Virus record (IMG/VR): IMGVR_UViG_3300010354_000144 | Coordinates: 1 to 46,768 of that record | Source: a virus | Length of the DNA: 46,768 bases | Reading direction: 5' to 3' (one strand) | Shown: positions 17,274-24,900 of the stretch, piece by piece | Layout: every line of letters starts with the position of its first letter | Position numbering within the stretch: position 1 is the stretch's first letter | Notes under the pieces: model-generated | What the model was told of the DNA's origin: nothing | The model's input: only the letters and a program-made list of their open reading frames with translations | Database searches by the model: none | Program-made: the position numbers and the translations under genes

Positions 17274-17882
17274 TTACCACTTTTCTTCTTTCCATGTCAA
17301 GCGTTTTTTTAGTTCTTTTTCAAAAACCATAAGATAGCGATGTTTACGAGACCTATCCCTCCACTCACCATCAATACCTTTAACACTACCTCTAGAGTGT
17401 TTAGTTCCATCAGCATAGTAAAAGTCTTTTTTAGGATCAGTTAAACCATAGTATTGAAAATTGCAAGCTCTGTATATAGTTCCAGTGTGGTGATTAGAGT
17501 CAGCGTAACTAAGAATAGCACGAACTGTGGCATCTTTTCTAAATCTCCTTATACAACGACTGACGAACCAAGAGGTGATATTATACTCTTCTTTTTGAAT
17601 ATCAGGATGTATACAGAGTCTTGATAACTCATATATTCCGTCTTGCTGGTTTCTCTCTAAACCAAATGCTCCTACGGCAATTTCTGGAACTGGGAGACCA
17701 GTAAAAATGCAAGCACCAAGACAGTTGCCAACCCTAAGTATATCTGTGAAAGATCTACGGTAAAGTCCATAGTTGAAACCAGATTTAAAATCCTTTGATT
17801 CGTCTTTGAGATAATGGTAAGTGTAAAGAAGTTCTTTAATTTCTTCTTTACTTACCTTATCTATATAAAAATCGGATTTCAT
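17274..17882 (-). CDS. Mom-like DNA adenine modification protein
   Basis: The protein is 202 residues. It shows the signature of the phage Mu Mom family (GNAT-fold enzymes that turn adenine into N6-carbamoylmethyl-type bases and block host restriction). Readable elements are YHYLKD near the N-terminus, YELSRLCIHP (about 83-91) followed by SWFVSRCIRRF, then ILSYADSNHHTGTIYRACNF (about 122-141) and YYGLT, and a basic C-terminus (HSRGSVKG, RSRKHRYLMVFEKELKKR). The A/S-x-A-D...G-x-I-Y-x-A-x-N pattern is typical of Mom relatives. No Com-like translational activator is visible nearby. It is the last gene of the tRNA cassette, 40 nt from the terminator. Family fairly sure; modification of this phage's DNA is inferred. 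Confidence 0.72.
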   Translation of the reverse strand: MKSDFYIDKVSKEEIKELLYTYHYLKDESKDFKSGFNYGLYRRSFTDILRVGNCLGACIFTGLPVPEIAVGAFGLERNQQDGIYELSRLCIHPDIQKEEYNITSWFVSRCIRRFRKDATVRAILSYADSNHHTGTIYRACNFQYYGLTDPKKDFYYADGTKHSRGSVKGIDGEWRDRSRKHRYLMVFEKELKKRLTWKEEKW

Positions 17883-17892
17883 CTAAGTATTT

Positions 17893-18066
17893 TTACTTAC
17901 TTTGTTTTGATTCTAACATATATTCTACCGTATTTGCCACATCGTTCATGGCGTCACGAAGAAATGGTTGCTGACCTGATTCTTGTTTTACAATGGGACG
18001 TGAGTCGTCAGTTAAAGTCCAACGCCACTGCATCATAGTGTCACAATACCACAGGTTAATTTTCAT
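17893..18066 (-). CDS. Small conserved cyanophage protein
   Basis: The protein is 57 residues from the ATG at 18066 (MKINLWYCDTMMQWRWTLTD). The open frame reaches 18144, but that upstream part would read through the tRNA-Thr gene, so the internal ATG is preferred. The protein is rich in Trp at the start and ends in an amphipathic helix (LRDAMNDVANTVEYMLES). I recall similar short proteins in cyanophages and marine cyanobacteria, without a known function. It lies 10 bases before the Mom-like gene and is likely co-transcribed with it. Confidence 0.65.
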   Translation of the reverse strand: MKINLWYCDTMMQWRWTLTDDSRPIVKQESGQQPFLRDAMNDVANTVEYMLESKQSK

Positions 18067-18086
18067 TCCCAAATTATAGAAACTGA

Positions 18087-18158
18087 AGCCCCCCATCGGA
18101 TTTGAACCGATGACCGCTCGCTTACAAGGCGAGTGCTCTGCCACTGAGCTAGAGAGGC
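18087..18158 (-). tRNA. tRNA-Thr (UGU)
   Basis: 72 nt on the minus strand. Acceptor GCCTCTC pairs with GGGGGGC (two G-T pairs), D stem GCTC/GAGC, anticodon stem CTCGC/GCGAG with loop CTTGTAA (anticodon TGT), T stem ATCGG/CCGAT with loop TTCAAAT. No CCA is encoded. It starts one base after the stop codon of the 89-residue gene. Confidence 0.93.
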
Positions 18159-18159
18159 A

Positions 18160-18429
18160 TTAATCAGCAGGTAACATTTCTGGATTTTCCAGTTCAACTT
18201 CAAACATAAGAGGATGGCATTGTTCATCAATCAAATAAAAAGATGAACGATATAAATCCTCTGGTTCAAATCTTCTTTCATTATCTGCCAATTCTATGAG
18301 TTCCATATCGTACATAAGACTATCTGGAACATCATCAAAGGTAAAGGGAATATTCTGAATGAAGTACATCAGGACCAATTGAGATCCTTTATTGTACCAA
18401 ACGTATCTGGCGTCTATTCTGTATTTCAT
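18160..18429 (-). CDS. Small protein of unknown function
   Basis: The protein is 89 residues (MKYRIDARYVWYNKGSQLVL...). It is acidic towards the C-terminus (LADNERRFEPEDLY, FEVELENPEMLPAD). No membrane segment or known motif is visible. It is placed between tRNA-Leu and tRNA-Thr in the early cassette; the stop codon ends one base from the tRNA-Thr 5' end, so the mRNA would be processed by cutting out the tRNAs. I do not recognise the family. The length, start codon and position between two RNA genes on the same strand support a real gene. Confidence 0.6.
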   Translation of the reverse strand: MKYRIDARYVWYNKGSQLVLMYFIQNIPFTFDDVPDSLMYDMELIELADNERRFEPEDLYRSSFYLIDEQCHPLMFEVELENPEMLPAD

Positions 18430-18455
18430 AGAATAGTCCTTTACTTTTGATTATT

Positions 18456-18476
18456 TAGAGGAGGTTAAGTCCTCTA
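18456..18476 (-). other. Hairpin immediately 3' of tRNA-Leu
   Basis: On the minus strand TAGAGGA and TCCTCTA form a perfect 7-bp stem with a seven-base loop, starting two bases after the discriminator base of tRNA-Leu. There is no T-run behind it, so it is more likely a tRNA 3'-processing or stability element than a terminator. A CTAAATAA motif overlaps its end, about 22 nt before the 89-residue gene. Confidence 0.45.
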
Positions 18477-18477
18477 A

Positions 18478-18562
18478 TAGGAACGGAGAGAATCGAACTC
18501 TCACGGGATCTACTCCCAACGGATTTTAAGTCCGGTGCGTCTACCTATTCCGCCACGCTCCC
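18478..18562 (-). tRNA. tRNA-Leu (UAA)
   Basis: 85 nt with a long variable arm, as in class II tRNAs. Acceptor GGGAGCG pairs with CGTTCCT (one terminal G-T), anticodon loop CTTAAAA (anticodon TAA) closed by CCGGA/TCCGT, T stem GAGAG/CTCTC with loop TTCGATT, discriminator A. No CCA is encoded. Confidence 0.93.
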
Positions 18563-18569
18563 ATAAAAA

Positions 18570-18776
18570 TCACCCTTTGTAGGTGATAGGATTATACTTG
18601 AGATACTCCCAGAATGTCAACTTCATTTCTTTTTGTGACATTCCGCAGTGTTTTGCTGCTTTTGGAAGATTCCATCTTGCCATAAAGAGTGCTTCATTTG
18701 ACTCTTTTACGTTTTCTGGAGTTGTTTTGACTGGTTCCTCTTTGAGGGTTTTATATGAGATTTTGTGTAAATTCAT
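18570..18776 (-). CDS. Small protein with a possible helix-turn-helix
   Basis: The protein is 68 residues (MNLHKISYKTLKEEPVKTTP...). The second half, MARWNLPKAAKHCGMSQKEM, then KLTFWEYLKYNP, has the spacing of a helix-turn-helix (AAKHCGMSQKEM) and could bind DNA, but it is short and the call is uncertain. The gene lies between the intergenic repeat at 18782-18834 and tRNA-Leu, in the early cassette. Its start codon directly follows the repeat element, as gp59's does after the second copy at 45791-45842. Confidence 0.6.
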   Translation of the reverse strand: MNLHKISYKTLKEEPVKTTPENVKESNEALFMARWNLPKAAKHCGMSQKEMKLTFWEYLKYNPITYKG

Positions 18777-18781
18777 ACTTT

Positions 18782-18834
18782 TTCAAAAAAGTATCGTGTG
18801 GAAAAATTTGCCGGGATTTTTTTCCCCGAAAAAT
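18782..18834 (-). repeat. Intergenic structured repeat, copy 1
   Basis: A 53-base element on the minus strand runs from ATTTTTCGGGG through AAATCCCGG to ACTTTTTTGAA, with a possible CGGGA/TCCCG hairpin. A second copy (45791-45842) matches it over nearly the full length. Both copies start five to eight bases after a stop codon and end at or just before the next start codon. Confidence 0.75.
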
Positions 18835-18839
18835 GGAAC

Positions 18840-19022
18840 TTAAAGTGGATTTGCGTATGAAAGAGTGCTTTCATCAAGAGTATTGCGTACATAGTCTAGC
18901 ACATTCATAAACTCTTCAACAGTCTCACAAACCACTTCCTTCTCTGACCCCTCATTAGAATAAAGATACACTGTACGTTTGATTGGGTCCACCACGCAAC
19001 TAGTCAGATACTCGTCTTGCAT
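18840..19022 (-). CDS. Small protein, first gene of the early cassette
   Basis: The protein is 60 residues (MQDEYLTSCVVDPIKRTVYL, then YSNEGSEKEVVCETVEEFMN). A likely beta-hairpin is followed by a helix. The family is not recognised beyond resemblance to small conserved cyanophage proteins. It lies 26 nt downstream of the -10 box of a near-consensus sigma70 promoter, so it should be among the first messages made after infection. Early small phage proteins often modify host functions, but nothing here shows a target. Confidence 0.6.
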   Translation of the reverse strand: MQDEYLTSCVVDPIKRTVYLYSNEGSEKEVVCETVEEFMNVLDYVRNTLDESTLSYANPL

Positions 19023-19047
19023 TCGGTCGTCCGTTGATTACCCATGT

Positions 19048-19076
19048 ATCATAATACAGTCAGGGGCGGGTGTCAA
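19048..19076 (-). promoter_or_regulatory. Strong sigma70-like promoter of the Mom/tRNA cassette
   Basis: On the minus strand a perfect TTGACA (19076-19071) and TATGAT (19053-19048) are separated by 17 bases; the spacer is unusually GC-rich for this window. It lies between the stop codon of a late structural gene and the first cassette gene. Confidence 0.82.
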
Positions 19077-19088
19077 GTGGTGTGGCAA

Positions 19089-19667
19089 TTACTCTTTGGC
19101 TGCAAATACGGATGTGATTCCCACAGAGTCATTCAAAATTCTAAACGTAAGAACATTCCAATTTGTTATATCAAAGTTTGGAACTGAAGTTGTTGCCCAA
19201 GTGATTTGCTTACTTGACCCACCATTTATTGTATATGTTCTACCCATGGAAACTTGTGTTGTGGATGATGAAGTAGCAACAACGGTTACTGTTGCCATTC
19301 TTGATGACTCTACACTCACATTAGTAAAATTCCAAATAGGTTCCCTACCAATTGTTCCAATAGCAACCATACTTTGAGAAAGATCGAGATTGATATTGAA
19401 ATTTGCCCAAGTGTTTAGTTGATTTCCAGGAATAGAAATTTTTCCAGTAGAAGTCTGATAGAGAGAACTCGAAGTTAATACGCCAACTGTAGCAAATCCA
19501 ATGGTAGTGACCCCAATCGTAGCTGTTGCAATTCCAGTAGCATATAAATTTCTGCACACAACATCTGGACTTATTTCTATACCATATTCATTACCGCGTG
19601 TGTCAATACCTGCGATAGTTTCTAAACCCTCTGGGGTTGTATCATCAATATATGTTCTCCAAAGCAT
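19089..19667 (-). CDS. Structural protein with short fibre-like repeat
   Basis: The protein is 192 residues. After MLWRTYIDDTTPEGLETIAG it has a short repeat stretch (ATGIATATIGVTTIGFATVG) like the fibre proteins. A beta domain follows (LDLSQSMVAIGTIGREPIWN, MATVTVVATSSS, SMGRTYTINGGSSKQITW) and ends VGITSVFAAKE. Its ATG overlaps the previous stop (TAATG), so translation is coupled to the gene upstream. Probably a baseplate-associated fibre or decoration protein; the evidence is composition and context only. It ends right where the early cassette promoter begins. Confidence 0.7.
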   Translation of the reverse strand: MLWRTYIDDTTPEGLETIAGIDTRGNEYGIEISPDVVCRNLYATGIATATIGVTTIGFATVGVLTSSSLYQTSTGKISIPGNQLNTWANFNINLDLSQSMVAIGTIGREPIWNFTNVSVESSRMATVTVVATSSSTTQVSMGRTYTINGGSSKQITWATTSVPNFDITNWNVLTFRILNDSVGITSVFAAKE

Positions 19668-20335
19668 TACCCTTTCCTCCCATAATCGTGTCCAGAAATA
19701 GAATATTGTGACGGATCACCAGGATAATCTGCTGGTGTTTCACCTTCATACTCAACAATTAATGGTTCCCCATCAATTCTTGCCGCTTGAATAACATAGT
19801 AACAATCAATATTCGAAGCATTACCCGAACGTATAACAATCCTCTTTCCCCACTCAATTTTATCAACAATTAAGTCTTGAGAGCTTCCAATCTGTGTTAA
19901 ATTTACGGTAATACTTTCCAAATCAACTAAACCATCCCAATAATCGGGTAAGTCAATAGTATTAGAGTTTGTGAGTCTACCTCTGAGGTAAACACCAGCT
20001 TCAGGACCCTCTAAACAAATATGTCTAAGTCTATGATTTGGTTTATTGGGATGCTTAATATCAAACCCTTTCCACGATTGAACATTAATTGTTCCCTGGA
20101 AATTTCCATATGCAGTCCCGTTAATTTGAAGATTATCTATCTGTGCATTACTGTGATAATATGGACGACATGCATCTGGTGGATATTTTGCTTCATCTGC
20201 ATTATTCTTAAAAATATAAGAATAAAGAGTTGATGGAATTCCCCATGCCATTCTATCAGTACAGTCTGGTTCTCCAGTTGATGGGATAAATTCTCCTGGA
20301 AAACTTGCATCTTTAGGTTGTCCTGGTGCTGGCAT
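19667..20335 (-). CDS. Fibre-type structural protein, paralogue of the next gene
   Basis: The protein is 222 residues from the ATG at 20335 (MPAPGQPKDASF), chosen because a GGAGG lies 7 bases upstream; a TTG two codons earlier is less likely. The C-terminal about 140 residues (from FDIKHPNKPNHRLRHICLEG to SISGHDYGRK) closely match the C-terminal part of the adjacent 262-residue protein, sharing HRLRH.C.EGP, GV/DVY.RGR.TN, ITVNLT..GS.Q and YEG..PADYPG. This domain occurs at the end of phage fibres and may be a trimer-forming or receptor-binding head. The N-terminal halves differ. Confidence 0.72.
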   Translation of the reverse strand: MPAPGQPKDASFPGEFIPSTGEPDCTDRMAWGIPSTLYSYIFKNNADEAKYPPDACRPYYHSNAQIDNLQINGTAYGNFQGTINVQSWKGFDIKHPNKPNHRLRHICLEGPEAGVYLRGRLTNSNTIDLPDYWDGLVDLESITVNLTQIGSSQDLIVDKIEWGKRIVIRSGNASNIDCYYVIQAARIDGEPLIVEYEGETPADYPGDPSQYSISGHDYGRKG

Positions 20336-20337
20336 CT

Positions 20338-21126
20338 TCAATCCTCCGTTTTAATATCATAATGGTATCCAGAAACTGAATATTCATTATTGTTTCCTGG
20401 ATAATCTGCTGGACTTTTACCTTCATATTCTGGTATCAATCTTTCACCATCTGCTCTTGTTCCATAAATGTGAAAAAAGCAATCAATCGGCATACCACCT
20501 TGAGACTGTAGATGAATTTTTTCTTCATCAATTCTTTTTACAATTACATTTTGATGTGATCCAACAGGAGTTAAATTTACAGTAATCGTTGTCCAATCAA
20601 CAAGTTTTTTCCAATATGCTGGTAAAAGAATCTCTTTCCTATTCGTTACCCTCCCCCTATAATAAACATCATTTGATGGACCTTCGGGGCAAGTATGGCG
20701 AAGTCTCCACCCATCTTTAGTTGGGTGTGGAATATCAAAATTTTTCTTTGCGGAAAGAATATGCCCACCACAATTTGACTTAATATCTCCACCAGCAATA
20801 ATATCTCCACCAGTTTGAATTCTATAATTGACATCAAGATTTCCCATTACAGCAGCATTATCAGAAACACATAATGCATATGGGTTACTTACTGGTAAGC
20901 ATAGTGCTCCAGGAACAAAAGGAGGCACAGAATCTTTATCACTATTCGTAAGTGGTCCAATCATTACCGTAGCATATGCTGTTGGAAAATGAGTTGGAGA
21001 TCCAAAAACTACAGGACCTTCTGCGAACATTGATCCATTAATTTTTGTATCACCTTCTTTGATTGCAGGAACTACCCCCACACCTACTTTTAATTGACCA
21101 CCAACATTTAAATCGGGTAAATCCAT
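20338..21126 (-). CDS. Fibre-type structural protein, paralogue of the previous gene
   Basis: The protein is 262 residues (MDLPDLNVGGQLKVGVGVVP...). The N-terminal part resembles fibre shaft segments (AAVMGNLDVNYRIQTGGDII with AGGDIKSN). The C-terminal domain (FDIPHPTKDGWRLRHTCPEG to EYSVSGYHYDI) is homologous to that of the adjacent 222-residue protein, including the YEGKSPADYPG ending. An AGGAG ribosome site precedes the ATG. The pair looks like a tandem duplication followed by swapping of the N-terminal part. Likely located on the baseplate or short fibres. Confidence 0.72.
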   Translation of the reverse strand: MDLPDLNVGGQLKVGVGVVPAIKEGDTKINGSMFAEGPVVFGSPTHFPTAYATVMIGPLTNSDKDSVPPFVPGALCLPVSNPYALCVSDNAAVMGNLDVNYRIQTGGDIIAGGDIKSNCGGHILSAKKNFDIPHPTKDGWRLRHTCPEGPSNDVYYRGRVTNRKEILLPAYWKKLVDWTTITVNLTPVGSHQNVIVKRIDEEKIHLQSQGGMPIDCFFHIYGTRADGERLIPEYEGKSPADYPGNNNEYSVSGYHYDIKTED

Positions 21127-21143
21127 TTTAATAAACTCCTAAA

Positions 21144-21884
21144 TTATGCTTTTGTGTTTCTCTGTACGTCTTTTTGACCACCATTTTTAGCATCCTTCAC
21201 TGAACAAGAATCATCAACTCCCTTGAATATTGATCCATACATTTTTAAAATACTATTGGCAACAACTTCACCAGTACCAGCACTCACTATTTTATATGCA
21301 GTTTTTGAATTCATCAAAAGTTTTTTTGAATTCGTTTCAATATTTTCTGAGGCAAACATTCTGATATTTCCCTTACTACCACCTTCACCAGTAGCAATAA
21401 GTTCAATATCAGTAGCTTCTAGTCTAATTTTACCATTTGATGCGACTATTAATATATTACCATTTTTTGCATTAATCATCAAGGTATCTTGTGCCTCTTG
21501 ATTGGCACTACCAGCTTCAATCTGAACATTTCCAGGAGAAGTTAATGTAGTCCATCCCTTTCTTGGACCATCTTTGTCCATGAAGAATGAATGATTGGCA
21601 TCAGATGTCTGAAGCATTACACCAGCGGTTACATCACCTTGTTTATGAATGCTGCCAAAGCTCAATGATCCATGGTCATTGCCATACTTAATAGCAGTGT
21701 AGTTTTGTTTTGCAGTGTCTGTTGGTGGTCTTGGAATTGAATTAATAAGATTTCCTGCGGAATCGATAAGATTTCCTGCAGCATCAACAACACCGCCGGC
21801 GGCACCAACTGTATTTGCAATATCATCAGTTGAAAGAGCTCCTTTACGAACCCTATCATTATTACAATTCCTTGCTATAGGCAT
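21144..21884 (-). CDS. Baseplate spike/beta-helix-like structural protein
   Basis: The protein is 246 residues. An alanine/glycine-rich N-terminus (GAAGGVVDAAGNLIDSAGNL) is followed by a region of short regular beta strands (GNVQIEAGSA, MINAKNGNILIVASNGKIRL, EATDIELIATGEG, NIRMFASENIETNSKKLLMN). That texture resembles the C-terminal beta-helix of gp5/VgrG-type spikes. The gp5 homologue in this window lacks such a tail, so this separate protein might supply it; that is inference. A late-promoter-like element lies 27 nt upstream. Confidence 0.65.
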   Translation of the reverse strand: MPIARNCNNDRVRKGALSTDDIANTVGAAGGVVDAAGNLIDSAGNLINSIPRPPTDTAKQNYTAIKYGNDHGSLSFGSIHKQGDVTAGVMLQTSDANHSFFMDKDGPRKGWTTLTSPGNVQIEAGSANQEAQDTLMINAKNGNILIVASNGKIRLEATDIELIATGEGGSKGNIRMFASENIETNSKKLLMNSKTAYKIVSAGTGEVVANSILKMYGSIFKGVDDSCSVKDAKNGGQKDVQRNTKA

Positions 21885-21910
21885 AAAACAAATTACCTTT
21901 GTTGATAAAC

Positions 21911-21918
21911 TATTTAAT
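21911..21918 (-). promoter_or_regulatory. Late-promoter-like element
   Basis: The minus strand reads ATTAAATA, 27 nt before the ATG at 21884; it keeps the TAAATA core. Confidence 0.45.
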
Positions 21919-21922
21919 AGTC

Positions 21923-24900
21923 TTAAATTAAGTTCTCAGGAGTTCCTGGAATATTGAGTCTTGAATTATTACTATTTGTGTCAGTACCCTGACGTAGGAT
22001 AGCCGATGGAGGAGTAGTAACTTGAGCATCAATACTTTCTTGTAGAGTATCATAGACTTGAACTAACTCTCCAGCGGTTTCATAATAACCAGCATAGCGT
22101 ATTCCATCTTTATAAAATACTGCGCCATAGTACGCACGTCCAAAAACATAACCAGTTTGCTTAAGACCGACTAAATCAGTAACTTGAATTAACTTTTCTG
22201 GAGGAGTTAAGAGACCACTAACAGGATCAATGAGTGGATCTCTTACGATTTCAAATACTGGTTTTGCTTCAAAGTTAATACCAGTTTCAGTTTCAATTAC
22301 AATATCAGGCCAAGTTACAAATCCAAATCCGCCTTCCCTTACAATTACTTCATTAATACTACCAAAAGAATTACAATTATAATCGAGAACAGCACCATTA
22401 TCTGGTATAATTCTGATCGTATCAACTCCACAATTATAGTTGATTCCAGGATTAGTTATTTCAACTCTCTGTAGTCTCAAACCAACTGGAACGGTTGGTG
22501 TTCCTGGTGGAGATGATGGAGGTGCTGATGGGTTACCATTTCCTGGATCATCTACAATCACTTCTTTTATTACACCCTTACCCCTAATTGGTTTTGGGCA
22601 TGGTGGGGGTATAAGAATTGCAGATATACCAACTGGATTCTGAGTCCAAGCTTTACTCACACCACTAGAAACCTCAACTTTTTTTGTAATCACAACATTG
22701 AAAACTATTGGATTACTTTCAAAAGTGCTGTTACTATTTCCTGGAATATTATATATTTCCATCTCAATAGTTTTATTTCCTCTGGTGGTATTGAAATTAA
22801 ACGTTCTTACTCCCTCAAAAACTCTTGCTTGACCTATTCTTTCTCCATCAATTCTAACAATTACATAATCATCAGCTTCTGCTCTCATAGTATACTGACC
22901 ATCTTCTGGGAAGTTAACATTTTGCCACTTAAGAGTCCAGAGTTTGTCTAGATTATTTGCTCTATAATCTTCATCACTAGTAAAAGCTGGTGTTAAAAAC
23001 GGACCAAGAGCACCAGATCTATATGTTGCAAGTATGGGACCACTATAAGTAACACCATTTTTTGTGGTTGGTTGCTGTGTTGGTTGTTGAACTACTCTTG
23101 CTCCAGATAATTGTTCTGGTGGTGGAATTAATGTTAAAGATGCATTTACATCACTACCATCACTATCATAAAAGTTAATTCTTTGGTTAAAAGTTCCTGG
23201 ATTTTTTTGAGGATCTCCAGTGTTAGCAACTCGAGGATCTATAGAACCCCTCGCTCTCCCCTCAAAAACAATAGGACCATACTCTTGATTAGCTTTAAAT
23301 ATTCCTTTTGCAGATACAGATCCTTTTTCTTTAAAAAATGTTCCAAAACTTTCACGGTTTAAAACAACTCTCCCATTATTACTAGGAATAGAAACTCTAG
23401 TTATTGCAGTTCCTGCAATAAACGGACTATCATTATATGCAAGTTCAAATTTCAATCCAACTAAGTCATTTCCACCAACTCTAAGATAGTAATCATTTCC
23501 CTTTTTAAAGAAATTTCCTCCAGCTGGTTGCTCTTGAGATTGAATTGGTTGTGCGGATGAAACCCAATCAGATGTGGTAAAAATTGTTTTATCTACTTGT
23601 ACAAAAGTTTCCGTTGTTTGATTCTCAATTTCAACTTCAATTGTATGTTTTCCTGCAGTCAAAAATACTTTAGTTGATTTTGGATTCTCCTCACTAAATC
23701 CATATAAACCTCTTGTTCCCCCCTCACCAAAACTTACTCCACCTCCCCTAACAATTTCTCTACCATCAACCAATATTCTACCACCATTATCAACCGTTCC
23801 TCTTAAAGCATAGAAACCAGAGTAAGGAATATCCAGATTCCATTGATTCCTATAAACAACGCCACCGCCATCAGATCCTGGTTGAACTAAAGGAGCAACT
23901 GGAGAAATTGCATAACGATTCATAAATTTACTCCAACCAGGAACATCATATGTTTTAGTTCTTGTTGTAGTTTCTTGAGCAGCACCTGGCGCTCCTTCCA
24001 ATTTATACGTTAAGTCATATGTATTTCTATTACTTCCAGACGCTTTTCTTCTATTTGAACTTTTAAAAACCCCTAAAGATGTGCTTACTTGGATATCATC
24101 ATTATCATTCCCAGAAGTGAGATAATCTGCGAAAATTTTCTTAGACTCACCAATACCTTGTTCCTTTGCTTTAGTTCCACCTTTAATCAATCCTTGCTCA
24201 ACAGAAACATATTTTGATGAATTTTCCTTAGCAAATACAACATAATTTGTATTTTTTCTTATTCTTATACTTTCCTTTCTTGTTTTTTTATTCCTATCTA
24301 CACCATTCAAAGTAAATGTATGATTCCCTGTCACTGAAGTGAAAACAAATGCAAGATCTCTAAAAGCACCTTGTCCATAAATTGTAAATTCAACTAACTC
24401 AGTATCATCATCATTTTTTTGTGGAGGAATAGAGATTAACTCAGTGACTTTTTTAGGACTAGAATAATTAACAGGATACCATTTTTGAGTTGCTCCAGGA
24501 AATCTAGTGGTCCAAATTGGATTTCTTGGACATCTCCCCTCTTGTAATACAACGGGTTCCTGTGGGATTGGTGGAAGAGGTGCATCAATAACAAGTGCAA
24601 CACCTGTTGGATTTTCATTCCAAGACTTTTGGGAAATAATCTCAGTTCTAACAACAGCAGTAGTTACATTCACTGCAAGTGCCATTGGATTAATTCCTTT
24701 AATAGAATCCTTAAATCCGAATCTACCTCCAGGAATTTGTTGCAAATCTGCAACTAATTTGTATCTTCCCTTTTTAAAGAATCTAGTTTCTGTTGTTTTT
24801 CCAGTACCATTTGATGGGGAACTGAACCCTCTCTTATTGATGACCACATCTTCTTGTGGTCCTTGGAATGTGAGTACAACATTATCATCAACTTCAACTT

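Noticed and set aside
18067-18144. Longer version of the 57-residue gene
   Set aside because: It would be read through the tRNA-Thr gene; the internal ATG at 18066 is sufficient.
18087-18562. Integration (attachment) site at the tRNA genes
   Set aside because: No integrase gene and no truncated tRNA copy; lytic T4-like phages normally carry tRNAs without integrating.
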